From NCBI GenBank assembly GCA_945885345.1, contig CAMCYP010000016.1:1-64000 (forward strand): a stretch of DNA of 64,000 nucleotides. Direction: 5' to 3'. A program made the position numbers and the translations under genes. The stretch is from Bordetella parapertussis (lineage in GTDB: Bacteria > Pseudomonadota > Gammaproteobacteria > Burkholderiales > SG8-41). Below, piece by piece: positions 46,538-54,551 of this stretch (within the stretch, counting starts at the first letter, position 1; each line of letters starts with the position of its first letter). Below the pieces are notes generated by a model. That model had not been told where the DNA came from, did no database searches, and saw nothing but the letters and a program-made list of their open reading frames with translations.

Positions 46538-47311
46538 TTACAGAACTCCGGAAATCCCGCCATCAAGGTTGATGCTGGTGCCGGTGACGTAACTCGCGGC
46601 ATCGGACACGAGGAAGGTAATGACGTTGGCGACTTCCTGCGCTTCGCCCGCGCGCTTCATCGGGATGTCCTTGCCGAGGCCGGCGTAATACTCTTCGGCG
46701 CTGACGCCGTCCTTGGTGTAGCGGCGCTCATGCTGGCCCGACTTGATCTTGCCGATGCAGATGGTGTTGACGAGGATATTGTCCGCGGCGAATTCTTTGG
46801 AAAGGGCCTTGGTCATGGCCAGTCCCGCAGCGCGTGATATGGACGTTGGCATTGAACCCGCCCCGGGTTGCTTGGCACCAGAGATGGTAATGTTGATGAC
46901 GCGGCCGCCACCCTGTTTTTTCATGTGCGGTATCGCGAGTCGTGTACAGCGGATCGCGCCGAACACCTTGAGTTCGATGTCCGCCGCCCATTCTTCGTCC
47001 TGCAGTTCGAGGAACTTGCCGCGCTTGGAAGTGCCGGCGTTGTTGACGAGGATGTCGATGCGGCCGAATTTCTGTGCAACCGCTTCGATGAAATTTTTGC
47101 AGTCGGCAGCCTTGCTCATGTCGGCCGACATCGCCAGCACTTCGCCGCCGGCTTTGGTGATTTCGGCTGCGACAGCGTCGAGCAGCGGTTTGCCCCGCGC
47201 GCAGATCGCCACTTTGGCACCTTCCCGGGCCAGTGTCATCGCTGTAGCCTTGCCGATGCCTTCGGTGCCGCCGGTGACTATCGCGACCTTGCCTTTGAGT
47301 CCGAATTCCAT
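46538..47311 (-). CDS. Short-chain dehydrogenase/reductase family protein with atypical active site
   Basis: The 257-residue protein has the Rossmann SDR pattern: cofactor loop VTGGTEGIGKATA (about 13-25), LVNNAGTSKRG (about 85-95), and the C-terminal SYVTGTSINLDGG. In the active-site helix, however, the usual Tyr-x-x-x-Lys is replaced: MPTSISRAAGLAMTKAL puts Thr and Arg in the Tyr and Lys positions. The preceding Ser is retained (TISGAKQPG). Redox activity by the standard mechanism is therefore doubtful. The start at 47311 is chosen because GGAGG lies inside the longer frame just upstream. It may bind cofactor or perform an altered reaction. The substrate is unknown. Confidence 0.85.
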   Translation of the reverse strand: MEFGLKGKVAIVTGGTEGIGKATAMTLAREGAKVAICARGKPLLDAVAAEITKAGGEVLAMSADMSKAADCKNFIEAVAQKFGRIDILVNNAGTSKRGKFLELQDEEWAADIELKVFGAIRCTRLAIPHMKKQGGGRVINITISGAKQPGAGSMPTSISRAAGLAMTKALSKEFAADNILVNTICIGKIKSGQHERRYTKDGVSAEEYYAGLGKDIPMKRAGEAQEVANVITFLVSDAASYVTGTSINLDGGISGVL

Positions 47312-47449
47312 GTTGTTTGTCCTCCACAATCGTCAAAAGAGGTCGCATTGTATCCCCAGCGGGTCTTTTGCGGCCCGGACATTAGTCGTAGGATAGTTGT
47401 GTGGGGCAGAATGAATGTCGCATCCCTGTAACCTGACAGGAGACTGATC

Positions 47450-48457
47450 ATGGCTTGCATTTATGGCGTGTTGCGTACGCTGCGGCAGACAGGGATGGCC
47501 ATTGTGCTCACCGCCGGGTTGCTTACGCAGACATCCGCAGGCGTTGCTGCGGAACGCGAACTCACAGTCGACCAGTTTTCCGTGGTCAAGCTGACGGTGA
47601 AAGTAGTACCGGATGCGCGCAGCGCTCGCTCGCTGGGACCACAGCGCGAAGGCACTGGCGTGGTCATCGATTCCAGCGGCCTGGTGCTGACCATCGGTTA
47701 TCTGGTGACCGAAGCCGATACCGTGGAACTGGCGACGGCCGACGGGCGAAAATTTCCGGCGAATGTCATCGGTTACGACAACGTCACAGGTCTCGGGCTG
47801 GTGAAATCGCTGCAACCTCTGCCGATCAAGCCGGTGGATTTCGGCGAATCCTCGGATGCCAACCTGCGTGACCTGGTGCTGATCGTCGGTTATGACGGCG
47901 TCGCGCCGGCTTACATCGTGTCCAAGCGGCCGTTTGTCGGTTACTGGGAGTATCTGCTCGACGAGGCGATTTACACCGCGCCGGCGACCATCAACTGGCA
48001 GGGCGCTGCGCTGCTGTCGCGCGAAGGCAAGCTGCTCGGCATCGGTTCATTGGCCGTGGGCGACGCCATCGGCAAGGGTGCCATCCCCGGCAACATGTTT
48101 GTCCCGATCGACACGCTGAAACCGGTGCTGGGCGATTTCATCGCCAACGGTCGCGCCACCACCAAGCCGCGGCCGTGGCTGGGCATTACCTCGCAGGAAG
48201 TGCAGGGCAAGGTGATCATCACCCGCGTCACCGATGAAGGGCCGGCCGCGGATGCCGGGCTGCAGGCTGGCGACATCATCGTCGGTCTCGGCGGAGAGTC
48301 GCTCAAGGGGCAGGCCGATTTCTATATGCGCCTGTGGAAAAGCGGTGATGCCGGCGTGGAAGTCACGCTCGATGTGCTGAAAGGCAACAAGATCGAGCCG
48401 GTCAAGGTGAAGTCGGTTGCCCGTGAAGGGTACTTCCGTTCCAAGCCGGTCTATTAA
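47450..48457 (+). CDS. HtrA-like PDZ protein that lacks the catalytic triad
   Basis: The 335-residue protein has a signal peptide and then a trypsin-like S1C fold similar to DegP/DegS: EGTGVVIDSSGLVLTIGYLV (about 63-82). A PDZ domain follows (RPWLGITSQEVQGKVIITRV region near 240, GLQAGDIIVGLGG near 268). All three catalytic positions are changed: the His site reads TIGYLV instead of TNxHVV, the Asp site DNVTGLGLV instead of DxxTDLAVL, and the Ser site NWQGAALL instead of GNSGGPLL. It cannot be a serine protease by that mechanism. It may bind peptides or scaffold other envelope proteins. AGGAG precedes the ATG. Confidence 0.85.
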   Translation: MACIYGVLRTLRQTGMAIVLTAGLLTQTSAGVAAERELTVDQFSVVKLTVKVVPDARSARSLGPQREGTGVVIDSSGLVLTIGYLVTEADTVELATADGRKFPANVIGYDNVTGLGLVKSLQPLPIKPVDFGESSDANLRDLVLIVGYDGVAPAYIVSKRPFVGYWEYLLDEAIYTAPATINWQGAALLSREGKLLGIGSLAVGDAIGKGAIPGNMFVPIDTLKPVLGDFIANGRATTKPRPWLGITSQEVQGKVIITRVTDEGPAADAGLQAGDIIVGLGGESLKGQADFYMRLWKSGDAGVEVTLDVLKGNKIEPVKVKSVAREGYFRSKPVY

Positions 48458-48506
48458 AAAGACAGCGATGGGTGCCCCCCCAAGGGAACTTCATCGCGCA
48501 TCTATA

Positions 48507-49688
48507 CTAGAAATAATCCATTCCGAAGCAGCCGGACGCCAGATCCATCTGCTCCACCAGCTTGCGGCCGACCATGTTGCGCAGGGTTTCGGTGGTGCCG
48601 CCGCCGAGGCTGCCGTAACGTGTGCCGCGGAAAAAACGTGACACCGGGAATTCGTCGGTGAAGCCGTAACCGCCGTGCACCTGGATGGCTTCGCTGGTGA
48701 CGCGGATCGACATTTCATTGGTGTAAATTTTGGCCATTGCGGCCAGTGTCGGATCGGGGAATTTGTTGCCTGAATTCGTGTCGCCTGAAACCGCAGCGCG
48801 GTAGAGCAGGCCGCGCGCCGCTTCGATTTCGATATACATGTCCGCCACTTTCCAGCGCATGCCCTGGAAGTCACCGATCTTCTTGCCGAAGGCCGAGCGG
48901 TTGCGCATGTATTTCACGGCTTCTTCCAGCGCGCCTTCGGCAAGGCCGAGGCAGATCGCCGGATTGAGGCAGCGCTGGGTGTTGAATGCCGACAGCAGTT
49001 TTTTCATGCCGTTGTCGCGGATTACCAGATTTTCCAGCGGCAGTTCGATGTCGTCGAAGAACACGTCGGACAGGTATTCACCGCCCATGGTGTGATAACT
49101 CGCCTTGGCACTGAGGCCCTTGATTCCGCCCGGCACCAGCACGCAGCCGATGCCTTCGGCACCCGGTTTGTTGTCGACGCGGGTGAATACCACGAACATT
49201 TCAGCAATGTCAGCACGCGAAATCAGCGTCTTTGCGCCGCGCAGGATCACGCGGTCGCCCTTGATGGTGCAGTTGGTCTTGTAGGCGGGCACATCGGTGC
49301 CGGCGTCGGGTTCGGTCATGCAGATGGCGAGGATGGCTTCACCGGTGGCGACGCGCGGCAGGATTTTTTGTTTGATTTCCTCGGGAGCAAAAGTCGAAAT
49401 GATGCGGGTCTGGGTACCCACTTCACCGAGTGCGCCCATCGCCGTGACATAACAGACCTTGCCGATTTCCTCGAGCACCAGCACAGTGTCTAGGATTGAC
49501 AGTCCGGAGCCGCCGTATTCCTGTGGCACAGCCATGCCGAGCACGCCGATTTCACCGAGGCGTTTCATGTTCTCGGCCGGCCAGGTGCCGTCGAGGTACT
49601 TGATCGCGCGCGGTGCGAATTCCTTCTGGCATACCTTGCGCACGGTGTCGACGAAGGCGCGCTGTTCTTCCGAGATGCTGAAATCCAT
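48507..49688 (-). CDS. Acyl-CoA dehydrogenase
   Basis: The 393-residue protein begins MDFSISEEQRAFVDTVRKVC and has the three ACAD domains. The FAD/substrate segment CMTEPDAGTDVPAYKTNC is near 125 (split here), TMGGEYLSDVFFDDIELP near 205, and the C-terminal helical domain has VHGGYGFTDEFPVSRFFR near 350. The enzyme oxidises an acyl-CoA to its 2,3-enoyl form and passes electrons to ETF. The class is clear; chain length or ring substrate is not. The start at 49688 is chosen from the family N-terminus. The class II aldolase gene lies 52 bases upstream on the same strand, so the two likely form an operon. Confidence 0.92.
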   Translation of the reverse strand: MDFSISEEQRAFVDTVRKVCQKEFAPRAIKYLDGTWPAENMKRLGEIGVLGMAVPQEYGGSGLSILDTVLVLEEIGKVCYVTAMGALGEVGTQTRIISTFAPEEIKQKILPRVATGEAILAICMTEPDAGTDVPAYKTNCTIKGDRVILRGAKTLISRADIAEMFVVFTRVDNKPGAEGIGCVLVPGGIKGLSAKASYHTMGGEYLSDVFFDDIELPLENLVIRDNGMKKLLSAFNTQRCLNPAICLGLAEGALEEAVKYMRNRSAFGKKIGDFQGMRWKVADMYIEIEAARGLLYRAAVSGDTNSGNKFPDPTLAAMAKIYTNEMSIRVTSEAIQVHGGYGFTDEFPVSRFFRGTRYGSLGGGTTETLRNMVGRKLVEQMDLASGCFGMDYF

Positions 49689-49740
49689 GTTGAATCCGTT
49701 AACTGGTTGGTAAGTAATTGGTGACTGGCAATGGAGGGGG

Positions 49741-50538
49741 TCAGTGCCAGTACGGTGGATAGCCCGAATTTTTTCCTTCTGCGTCGAGCAGGCGCAACAT
49801 CGCATGCCATTCCAGCACGCCGTACGGCCGGCGTGTGCCGGGTTGATAAAGATTGGCGGTATGGGCGATGACTTCCTGCGGCGGCAGCACGATTTGCTGG
49901 CCACCGGCCATGGCATCGACCTGCGAGCGGCAGGACATCTCCAGCTGGTACATGGTGTTGAAAGCCTGCTGGATGGTAGCGCCGCAGGTCAGCAGGCCGT
50001 GGTTGCGCAATATCATTGCATCGTGAGGTCCGAGATCGCGCACCAGGCGTTCGCGTTCGGCGAGGTCCACCGCGGGCCCCTCGTAGTCGTGGTAACCGAG
50101 GTGTTCGACAAAACGCATGGAGGTCTGCGTCATTGGCAGCAGGCCACACTGCATTGAGCACACCGCCATGCCGGCGCGGGTGTGCGTGTGCATCACGCAT
50201 TTGAGTTCGGGCCGCGCACGATGAATCGCGCCGTGGATCACATAGCCCGACTTGTTGATGCCGTAGTCGGTGTCCGGTTTCCACAGGATGTTGCCTTCGA
50301 GATCAATCTTGACCAGGCTCGAAGCGGTGATTTCCTTGTAGAGCAGGCCGTAGAGGTTGATCAACAGGTGCTCATCATCACCGGGAATGCGCGCGGTAAT
50401 GTGGTTGTAGATCAGGTCGGTCATGCCGAAGCTGTCGGTCAGGCGGTAGCAGGCGGCGAGGTTGACCCGCGTTTCCCATTCTTCGGGGCTGACCTCGTCC
50501 TTGATGCTGCGGAATTGGGTGGAGTAGTTCGCGGTCAC
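49741..50538 (-). CDS. Class II aldolase/adducin family protein
   Basis: The 265-residue protein has the class II aldolase fold with zinc ligands in KCVMHTHTRAGMAVCS (about 113-128, two His) and RNHGLLTCG (about 177-185, third His). The N-terminal catalytic segment is YNHITARIPGDD. Family members split sugar phosphates (fuculose, ribulose) or act as hydrolase-like enzymes; the conserved YPPYWH end does not identify one. It is upstream of the acyl-CoA dehydrogenase on the same strand and divergent from an alpha/beta hydrolase (about 200 bases apart), so it likely belongs to a catabolic pathway. Confidence 0.85.
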   Translation of the reverse strand: MTANYSTQFRSIKDEVSPEEWETRVNLAACYRLTDSFGMTDLIYNHITARIPGDDEHLLINLYGLLYKEITASSLVKIDLEGNILWKPDTDYGINKSGYVIHGAIHRARPELKCVMHTHTRAGMAVCSMQCGLLPMTQTSMRFVEHLGYHDYEGPAVDLAERERLVRDLGPHDAMILRNHGLLTCGATIQQAFNTMYQLEMSCRSQVDAMAGGQQIVLPPQEVIAHTANLYQPGTRRPYGVLEWHAMLRLLDAEGKNSGYPPYWH

Positions 50539-50734
50539 GGGTGTTTCCAGTGTGCGGTTGTCGTGGACGAAATGGCGTGAACGAATGCAGGCGGCCGAAT
50601 GCCGCGATTATATAGGCCGCCCCTCTGGTTTGACTGGGGCGGTTCCGTATCCTAGACTTGCACTCCCCTCGGGCCACTGGTTTTTTTATCTTCCTTTTAT
50701 TTCCGTATTTACCCCCTTTATTTCCCTGGAACTC

Positions 50735-51658
50735 ATGGACCAAACCGCAAAAAGTACCGCAATTGCCGGCAAGGAGCACTGGACCCGCAAGGGTGATGTA
50801 AAACTTTTCCTTTGGGAGAAGCCCGCGGCGGACGGAAAAGCCGCGAACGGGACGATACTGTTTGTGCACGGTTCGTCGATGGCGTCACAGCCCACCTTCG
50901 ACCTGCAGGTGCCAGGGCGGCCTGATTCATCGGTGATGGACTGGTTTGCGCAGCGCGGTTTCAACACCTGGTGCGTGGATATGGAGGGTTACGGCCGTTC
51001 CGACAAATCGCGCGACATTTATTTCGATATCGCCAACGGTGCCGATGATCTGGCCGCCGCCAGCGATTACATCATGAAGACTTCCGGCGCGAAGAAATTC
51101 ATGGTCTACGGCATTTCCTCAGGAGCGCTGCGTGCAGCGATGTTTGCCGAGCGTCATCCCGACCGTGTATCGCGCCTGGCGCTGGATGCTTTCGTCTGGA
51201 CCGGCAAGGGCAGCCCGACGCTGGAAGAGCGCGCGAAAAAACTCGACCAGTGGAAGGCGCACAAGCGGCGTCCGATCGACCGTGCCTTCATGCATTCGAT
51301 TTTCACCCGCGACCATCCCGGTTGCGCCGAGGATAAAGTGATAGAGGCATTTGCCGACGCAGTGCTTGCGCTGGATGATTCGGTGCCCACCGGTACCTAC
51401 CTCGACATGTGCGCAAAGCTGCCGGTGGTGGATCCGGCGAAAATCACCGCGGCGACGGTGATCATGCGCGGCCAGTGGGACGGTATTGCCGGCATGGAAG
51501 ACCTGCTCGACTTCTTCAATCGGCTGCCCAATCCCGACAAGCAGTTCGCGGTGATGGCCGGCATCTCGCATGCGAGTTTCCAGCAGATCAATTTCCGCAC
51601 GGTGTACCATATCCTGCATTCGTTTTTTACTCAGCCGGAGCCAATTTACCGGGGATAA
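50735..51658 (+). CDS. Alpha/beta hydrolase
   Basis: The 307-residue protein has the alpha/beta hydrolase fold: oxyanion segment ILFVHGSSMAS, nucleophile elbow VYGISSGALRAAM (Ser near 131), Asp in MRGQWDGIAG and His in AGISHASFQ near the end. All triad residues are present. The start at 50735 is chosen because the frame above it (to 50552) is hydrophobic and lacks a ribosome site. No signal peptide is visible, so it is likely cytoplasmic. It begins the plus-strand part of the catabolic region, just before a TctC gene. The substrate, probably an ester or C-C bond, is unknown. Confidence 0.85.
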   Translation: MDQTAKSTAIAGKEHWTRKGDVKLFLWEKPAADGKAANGTILFVHGSSMASQPTFDLQVPGRPDSSVMDWFAQRGFNTWCVDMEGYGRSDKSRDIYFDIANGADDLAAASDYIMKTSGAKKFMVYGISSGALRAAMFAERHPDRVSRLALDAFVWTGKGSPTLEERAKKLDQWKAHKRRPIDRAFMHSIFTRDHPGCAEDKVIEAFADAVLALDDSVPTGTYLDMCAKLPVVDPAKITAATVIMRGQWDGIAGMEDLLDFFNRLPNPDKQFAVMAGISHASFQQINFRTVYHILHSFFTQPEPIYRG

Positions 51659-51715
51659 AACCCGAGTGGTTCCATTTCAATGCAGCAAAACAGCAGCTAT
51701 AACAGGAGGAGTCGA

Positions 51716-52690
51716 ATGAAACACAAACAACTGCAATTGGCCGGTGTGGTATGCGCCGCCGTATCCATGTTCTGGGGCGTGCCTGCCCTTGCCCAGCAAT
51801 GGCCGGCCAAGGCGGTGCGCATCGTCGTACCCTTTGGCGCCGGCGGTGGCACCGATATCCAGGGCCGTCTGCTCGCGGGGAAATTCCAGAACAGTATGGG
51901 CCAGAACTTCCTGGTAGATAACCGTCCCGGCGCAGCCGGGCTGATCGGCGCCGAACTGGTGGCTAAATCCCCACCCGACGGCGCCAACATCCTGTTCACG
52001 ACGGCTTCGCTGGCCGTGAACATGACGCTTTACAGCAAGCGCATCAAATTTGATCCACTGACCGACCTGCTGCCCGTGAGCTGGATTTCCTCGGTCCCCC
52101 TGGTACTGGTGACGCATCCCAGCGTGCCGGTCAAGAACCTCAAGGAATTCATTGCGCTGGCCAAAAAGAGCGGCACGCTGAATGCGGCGCATAACGGATC
52201 CGGCACAACCAGCCACCTGTCGGTGGAGATGCTCAAACTGTTCGGTGGCATCAAGGTGACGCCGGTGCCGTACAAGGGCGGCGGTCCGGCGATCATTTCA
52301 CTGATCAGCGGCGAGACCGACTTCAGTTTCGCCACTGCCCTGGCAGCGGCACCTTTCATCAAGACAGGCAAGGTCAGGCCGCTGGCGGTGACCACCGCCA
52401 AGCAGGCGGCAGCTTTCCCCGGTTTGCCGACGATGAACTCGATTTATCCGGAATTCGAGTCTGACAACTGGTATGCGATGTTTTTCCCGAAAGGCACGGC
52501 CAAGGAAACCGTCGCCAAGCTGAATTCCGAGATCATCAAGGCGCTGAAAGCTCCCGATGTCAACGATTTCATCCGCAAGGAAGGCGGCGAGCCGGTGGGG
52601 AGCACGCCGGAAGAACTGGCGACCAATTTCAGGAAGGAAGTAGCGAAATACGCGAAAGTCATCAAGGCGGCCAATATACACGCCGACTGA
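51716..52690 (+). CDS. Bug/TctC family periplasmic binding protein 1
   Basis: The 324-residue protein has a Sec signal peptide (LAGVVCAAVSMFWGVPALAQ) and the Bug fold. WPAKAVRIVVPFGAGGGTD and the phosphate/carboxylate loop NRPGAAGLIGAELVAKSPPDG lie in the first domain; the VTPVPYKGGGPAIISLISGE segment marks the second. These proteins bind carboxylates, often for a tripartite tricarboxylate transporter. AGGAGG ends five bases before the ATG. It follows the alpha/beta hydrolase by 57 bases and may be co-transcribed with it. TctA and TctB are not in the window. Confidence 0.92.
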   Translation: MKHKQLQLAGVVCAAVSMFWGVPALAQQWPAKAVRIVVPFGAGGGTDIQGRLLAGKFQNSMGQNFLVDNRPGAAGLIGAELVAKSPPDGANILFTTASLAVNMTLYSKRIKFDPLTDLLPVSWISSVPLVLVTHPSVPVKNLKEFIALAKKSGTLNAAHNGSGTTSHLSVEMLKLFGGIKVTPVPYKGGGPAIISLISGETDFSFATALAAAPFIKTGKVRPLAVTTAKQAAAFPGLPTMNSIYPEFESDNWYAMFFPKGTAKETVAKLNSEIIKALKAPDVNDFIRKEGGEPVGSTPEELATNFRKEVAKYAKVIKAANIHAD

Positions 52691-52731
52691 GCTTCGCTTT
52701 TGTCGTTGCCTGTGCGACGGCTTTGCAGGAG

Positions 52732-52758
52732 ACGCCCGCCTTGTGCGGGCGTTTTTTT
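52732..52758 (+). terminator. Terminator after TctC-like gene 1
   Basis: CGCCCGC (52733-52739) and GCGGGCG (52745-52751) form a stem with a five-base loop and are followed by seven T residues. Confidence 0.88.
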
Positions 52759-52844
52759 GCCTGGCGAGGGCGCGCGCTCCGCCGCGCCGGGTGCGATTTG
52801 CCCTGTTAGAATCGATGGCATCCACTCGATCCTGAATGCACATC

Positions 52845-53468
52845 ATGGCTGAATTTGACGCAGGCAAACTTTCCTGGCAGGACCAGTACAAGCTGATGGT
52901 CGGCACCGTGACACCGCGCCCCATCGCGCTGGTGACCACGCTGGGCCGCAACGGGCCCAATGCCGCACCATTCAGTTTTTTCAATGCGGTGGGTTCCGAT
53001 CCAGCGATGCTGATGTTTTCCGTCGGTGATAAATCCGGCGGCGCCAAGGACACGGTGCGCAATATCCGCGAGATTCCGGAATTCGTCGTGCACATCGTCA
53101 GCGATGCGATCAAGGATCAGATGAATATCTGCGCCGTCGACTATCCGCCGGAAGTCAATGAAATCGCAAAAGCCGGATTGACTGCGGTGCCCTCAAGCCG
53201 GGTGCGGCCTCCGCGCATTGCCGAGGCGCCGGTGGCGATGGAGTGCCGGTTGATGCAGATCGTCGACCTCGGCCGCAAGCCCTATCACGTGGTATTTGGC
53301 GAGGTCATCTATTTCCATTACCACGACGGCATCGTCAACGAGCGTTTTCATGTTGATGTTGGCCGGGTCAACCCGATCGGCCGGCTGGCCGGCAAGGGCG
53401 GCTATACCCGCGTCACCGACCGTTTCGAGATGCCGCGCATTGCCTCCGGTGCCGCCTCGGGTGAGTGA
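52845..53468 (+). CDS. Flavin reductase-like FMN-binding protein (DIM6/NTAB type)
   Basis: The 207-residue protein has a split-barrel flavin fold: the GTVTPRPIALVTTLGRNGPN segment near 23 (split here), AAPFSFFNAVGSDPAMLMF near 42 and the C-terminal GRVNPIGRLAGKGGYTRV region. Family members reduce flavins for monooxygenases or bind FMN for other reactions. An alternative start is the ATG at 52836, three codons earlier; neither has a strong ribosome site. It is preceded by its own terminator-separated unit and followed by TctC-like gene 2 after 73 bases. A role in the neighbouring catabolic pathway is an inference from position. Confidence 0.82.
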   Translation: MAEFDAGKLSWQDQYKLMVGTVTPRPIALVTTLGRNGPNAAPFSFFNAVGSDPAMLMFSVGDKSGGAKDTVRNIREIPEFVVHIVSDAIKDQMNICAVDYPPEVNEIAKAGLTAVPSSRVRPPRIAEAPVAMECRLMQIVDLGRKPYHVVFGEVIYFHYHDGIVNERFHVDVGRVNPIGRLAGKGGYTRVTDRFEMPRIASGAASGE

Positions 53469-53541
53469 CCGGCTGTTTTTAAAATTCAAATATAACAATG
53501 CACCGGGTCCGGAGGGTAACGTTTCGTCAGCAAGGAATATC

Positions 53542-54516
53542 ATGAATACCATGCGTCAGTTTTTTCCGGCACTACTCGTCGCGCTCGTCGCGACGCCTGC
53601 TTTTTGCGCTGAATCTTCTGCCTATCCGCAGCGCCCCATCCGCCTGGTGGTGCCGTATTCCGCCGGCGGTTCGACCGATACCGTGGCACGCATCACCGGC
53701 GCCCGCCTGTCCGAACGCCTGGGCCAGCAGGTGGTGATCGACAACCGTACCGGGGCCGGCACCATCATCGGCACCGAAATCGTCAAGGAAGCGACTCCGG
53801 ACGGCCACATCCTGCTGATGGCGACGCCGCCGCTGGCGGTCAATCCGTCGCTGCGCACCAGTGTGCCCTATGTGCTCGACCGCGATTTTGTCGCGATTAC
53901 CAACGTTGCGGCTTCCAGCAATCTGCTGGTGGTGCATCCGTCGGTGCCTGCAACCTCGGTCAGGGAACTGATTGCGCTGTTGAAGGCCAATCCCGGCAAA
54001 TACAATTACGGCTCCAGCGGCGTCGGTGGCGCCGGTCATCTCGCGATGGCGCTGTTCACCAGCATGGCCGGTGTGGAGGCACTGCATGTGCCGTACAAAG
54101 GCGGTGCACCGGCGGTGGCCGATTTGGTGGCGGGCCGTCTCAACATGATGATGGCCAATCTGACCACCGCGCAGCCGCACATCCGTGCCGGCAAGCTGAG
54201 AGGCCTGGGCGTCGGCAAAAGCAAACGGTCGCCGCTGTTTCCCGAGATGCCGACCATTGCCGAGGCGGGATTGAAAGGTTACGAGGCGAACAACTGGAAC
54301 GGCGTGGTCGCGCCGCGCGGCACGCCGCATGCAGTGATCGAGCGCCTGCACAAGGACATCGTGGCCACGCTGCAGGAGCCGGCGATTGCCGAACGCATGG
54401 CGCGCGCCGGACTGGAGCCTGTGGGCGATACCCCGGCGCAATTCGCGCTGTACCTGAAGGCCGAGGCGGCGAAATGGGGCGCGCTGATCAAATCCGCCAA
54501 CATCAAAGCAGAATGA
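53542..54516 (+). CDS. Bug/TctC family periplasmic binding protein 2
   Basis: The 324-residue protein has a signal peptide (MNTMRQFFPALLVALVATPA) and the Bug signatures PIRLVVPYSAGGSTDTVAR near 31 and NRTGAGTIIGTEIVKEATPDG near 68. The second-domain segment is ALHVPYKGGAPAVADLVAG. Length is usual. AAGGAATATC precedes the ATG. It is followed after 35 bases by a PrpD-like gene and so may bring in a di- or tricarboxylate for it. The overlapping longer frame from 53296 belongs to the flavin reductase's shadow. Confidence 0.92.
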   Translation: MNTMRQFFPALLVALVATPAFCAESSAYPQRPIRLVVPYSAGGSTDTVARITGARLSERLGQQVVIDNRTGAGTIIGTEIVKEATPDGHILLMATPPLAVNPSLRTSVPYVLDRDFVAITNVAASSNLLVVHPSVPATSVRELIALLKANPGKYNYGSSGVGGAGHLAMALFTSMAGVEALHVPYKGGAPAVADLVAGRLNMMMANLTTAQPHIRAGKLRGLGVGKSKRSPLFPEMPTIAEAGLKGYEANNWNGVVAPRGTPHAVIERLHKDIVATLQEPAIAERMARAGLEPVGDTPAQFALYLKAEAAKWGALIKSANIKAE

Positions 54517-54551
54517 TTTAAATATACTTTAAAAACAAGGGGTTATGAAAT

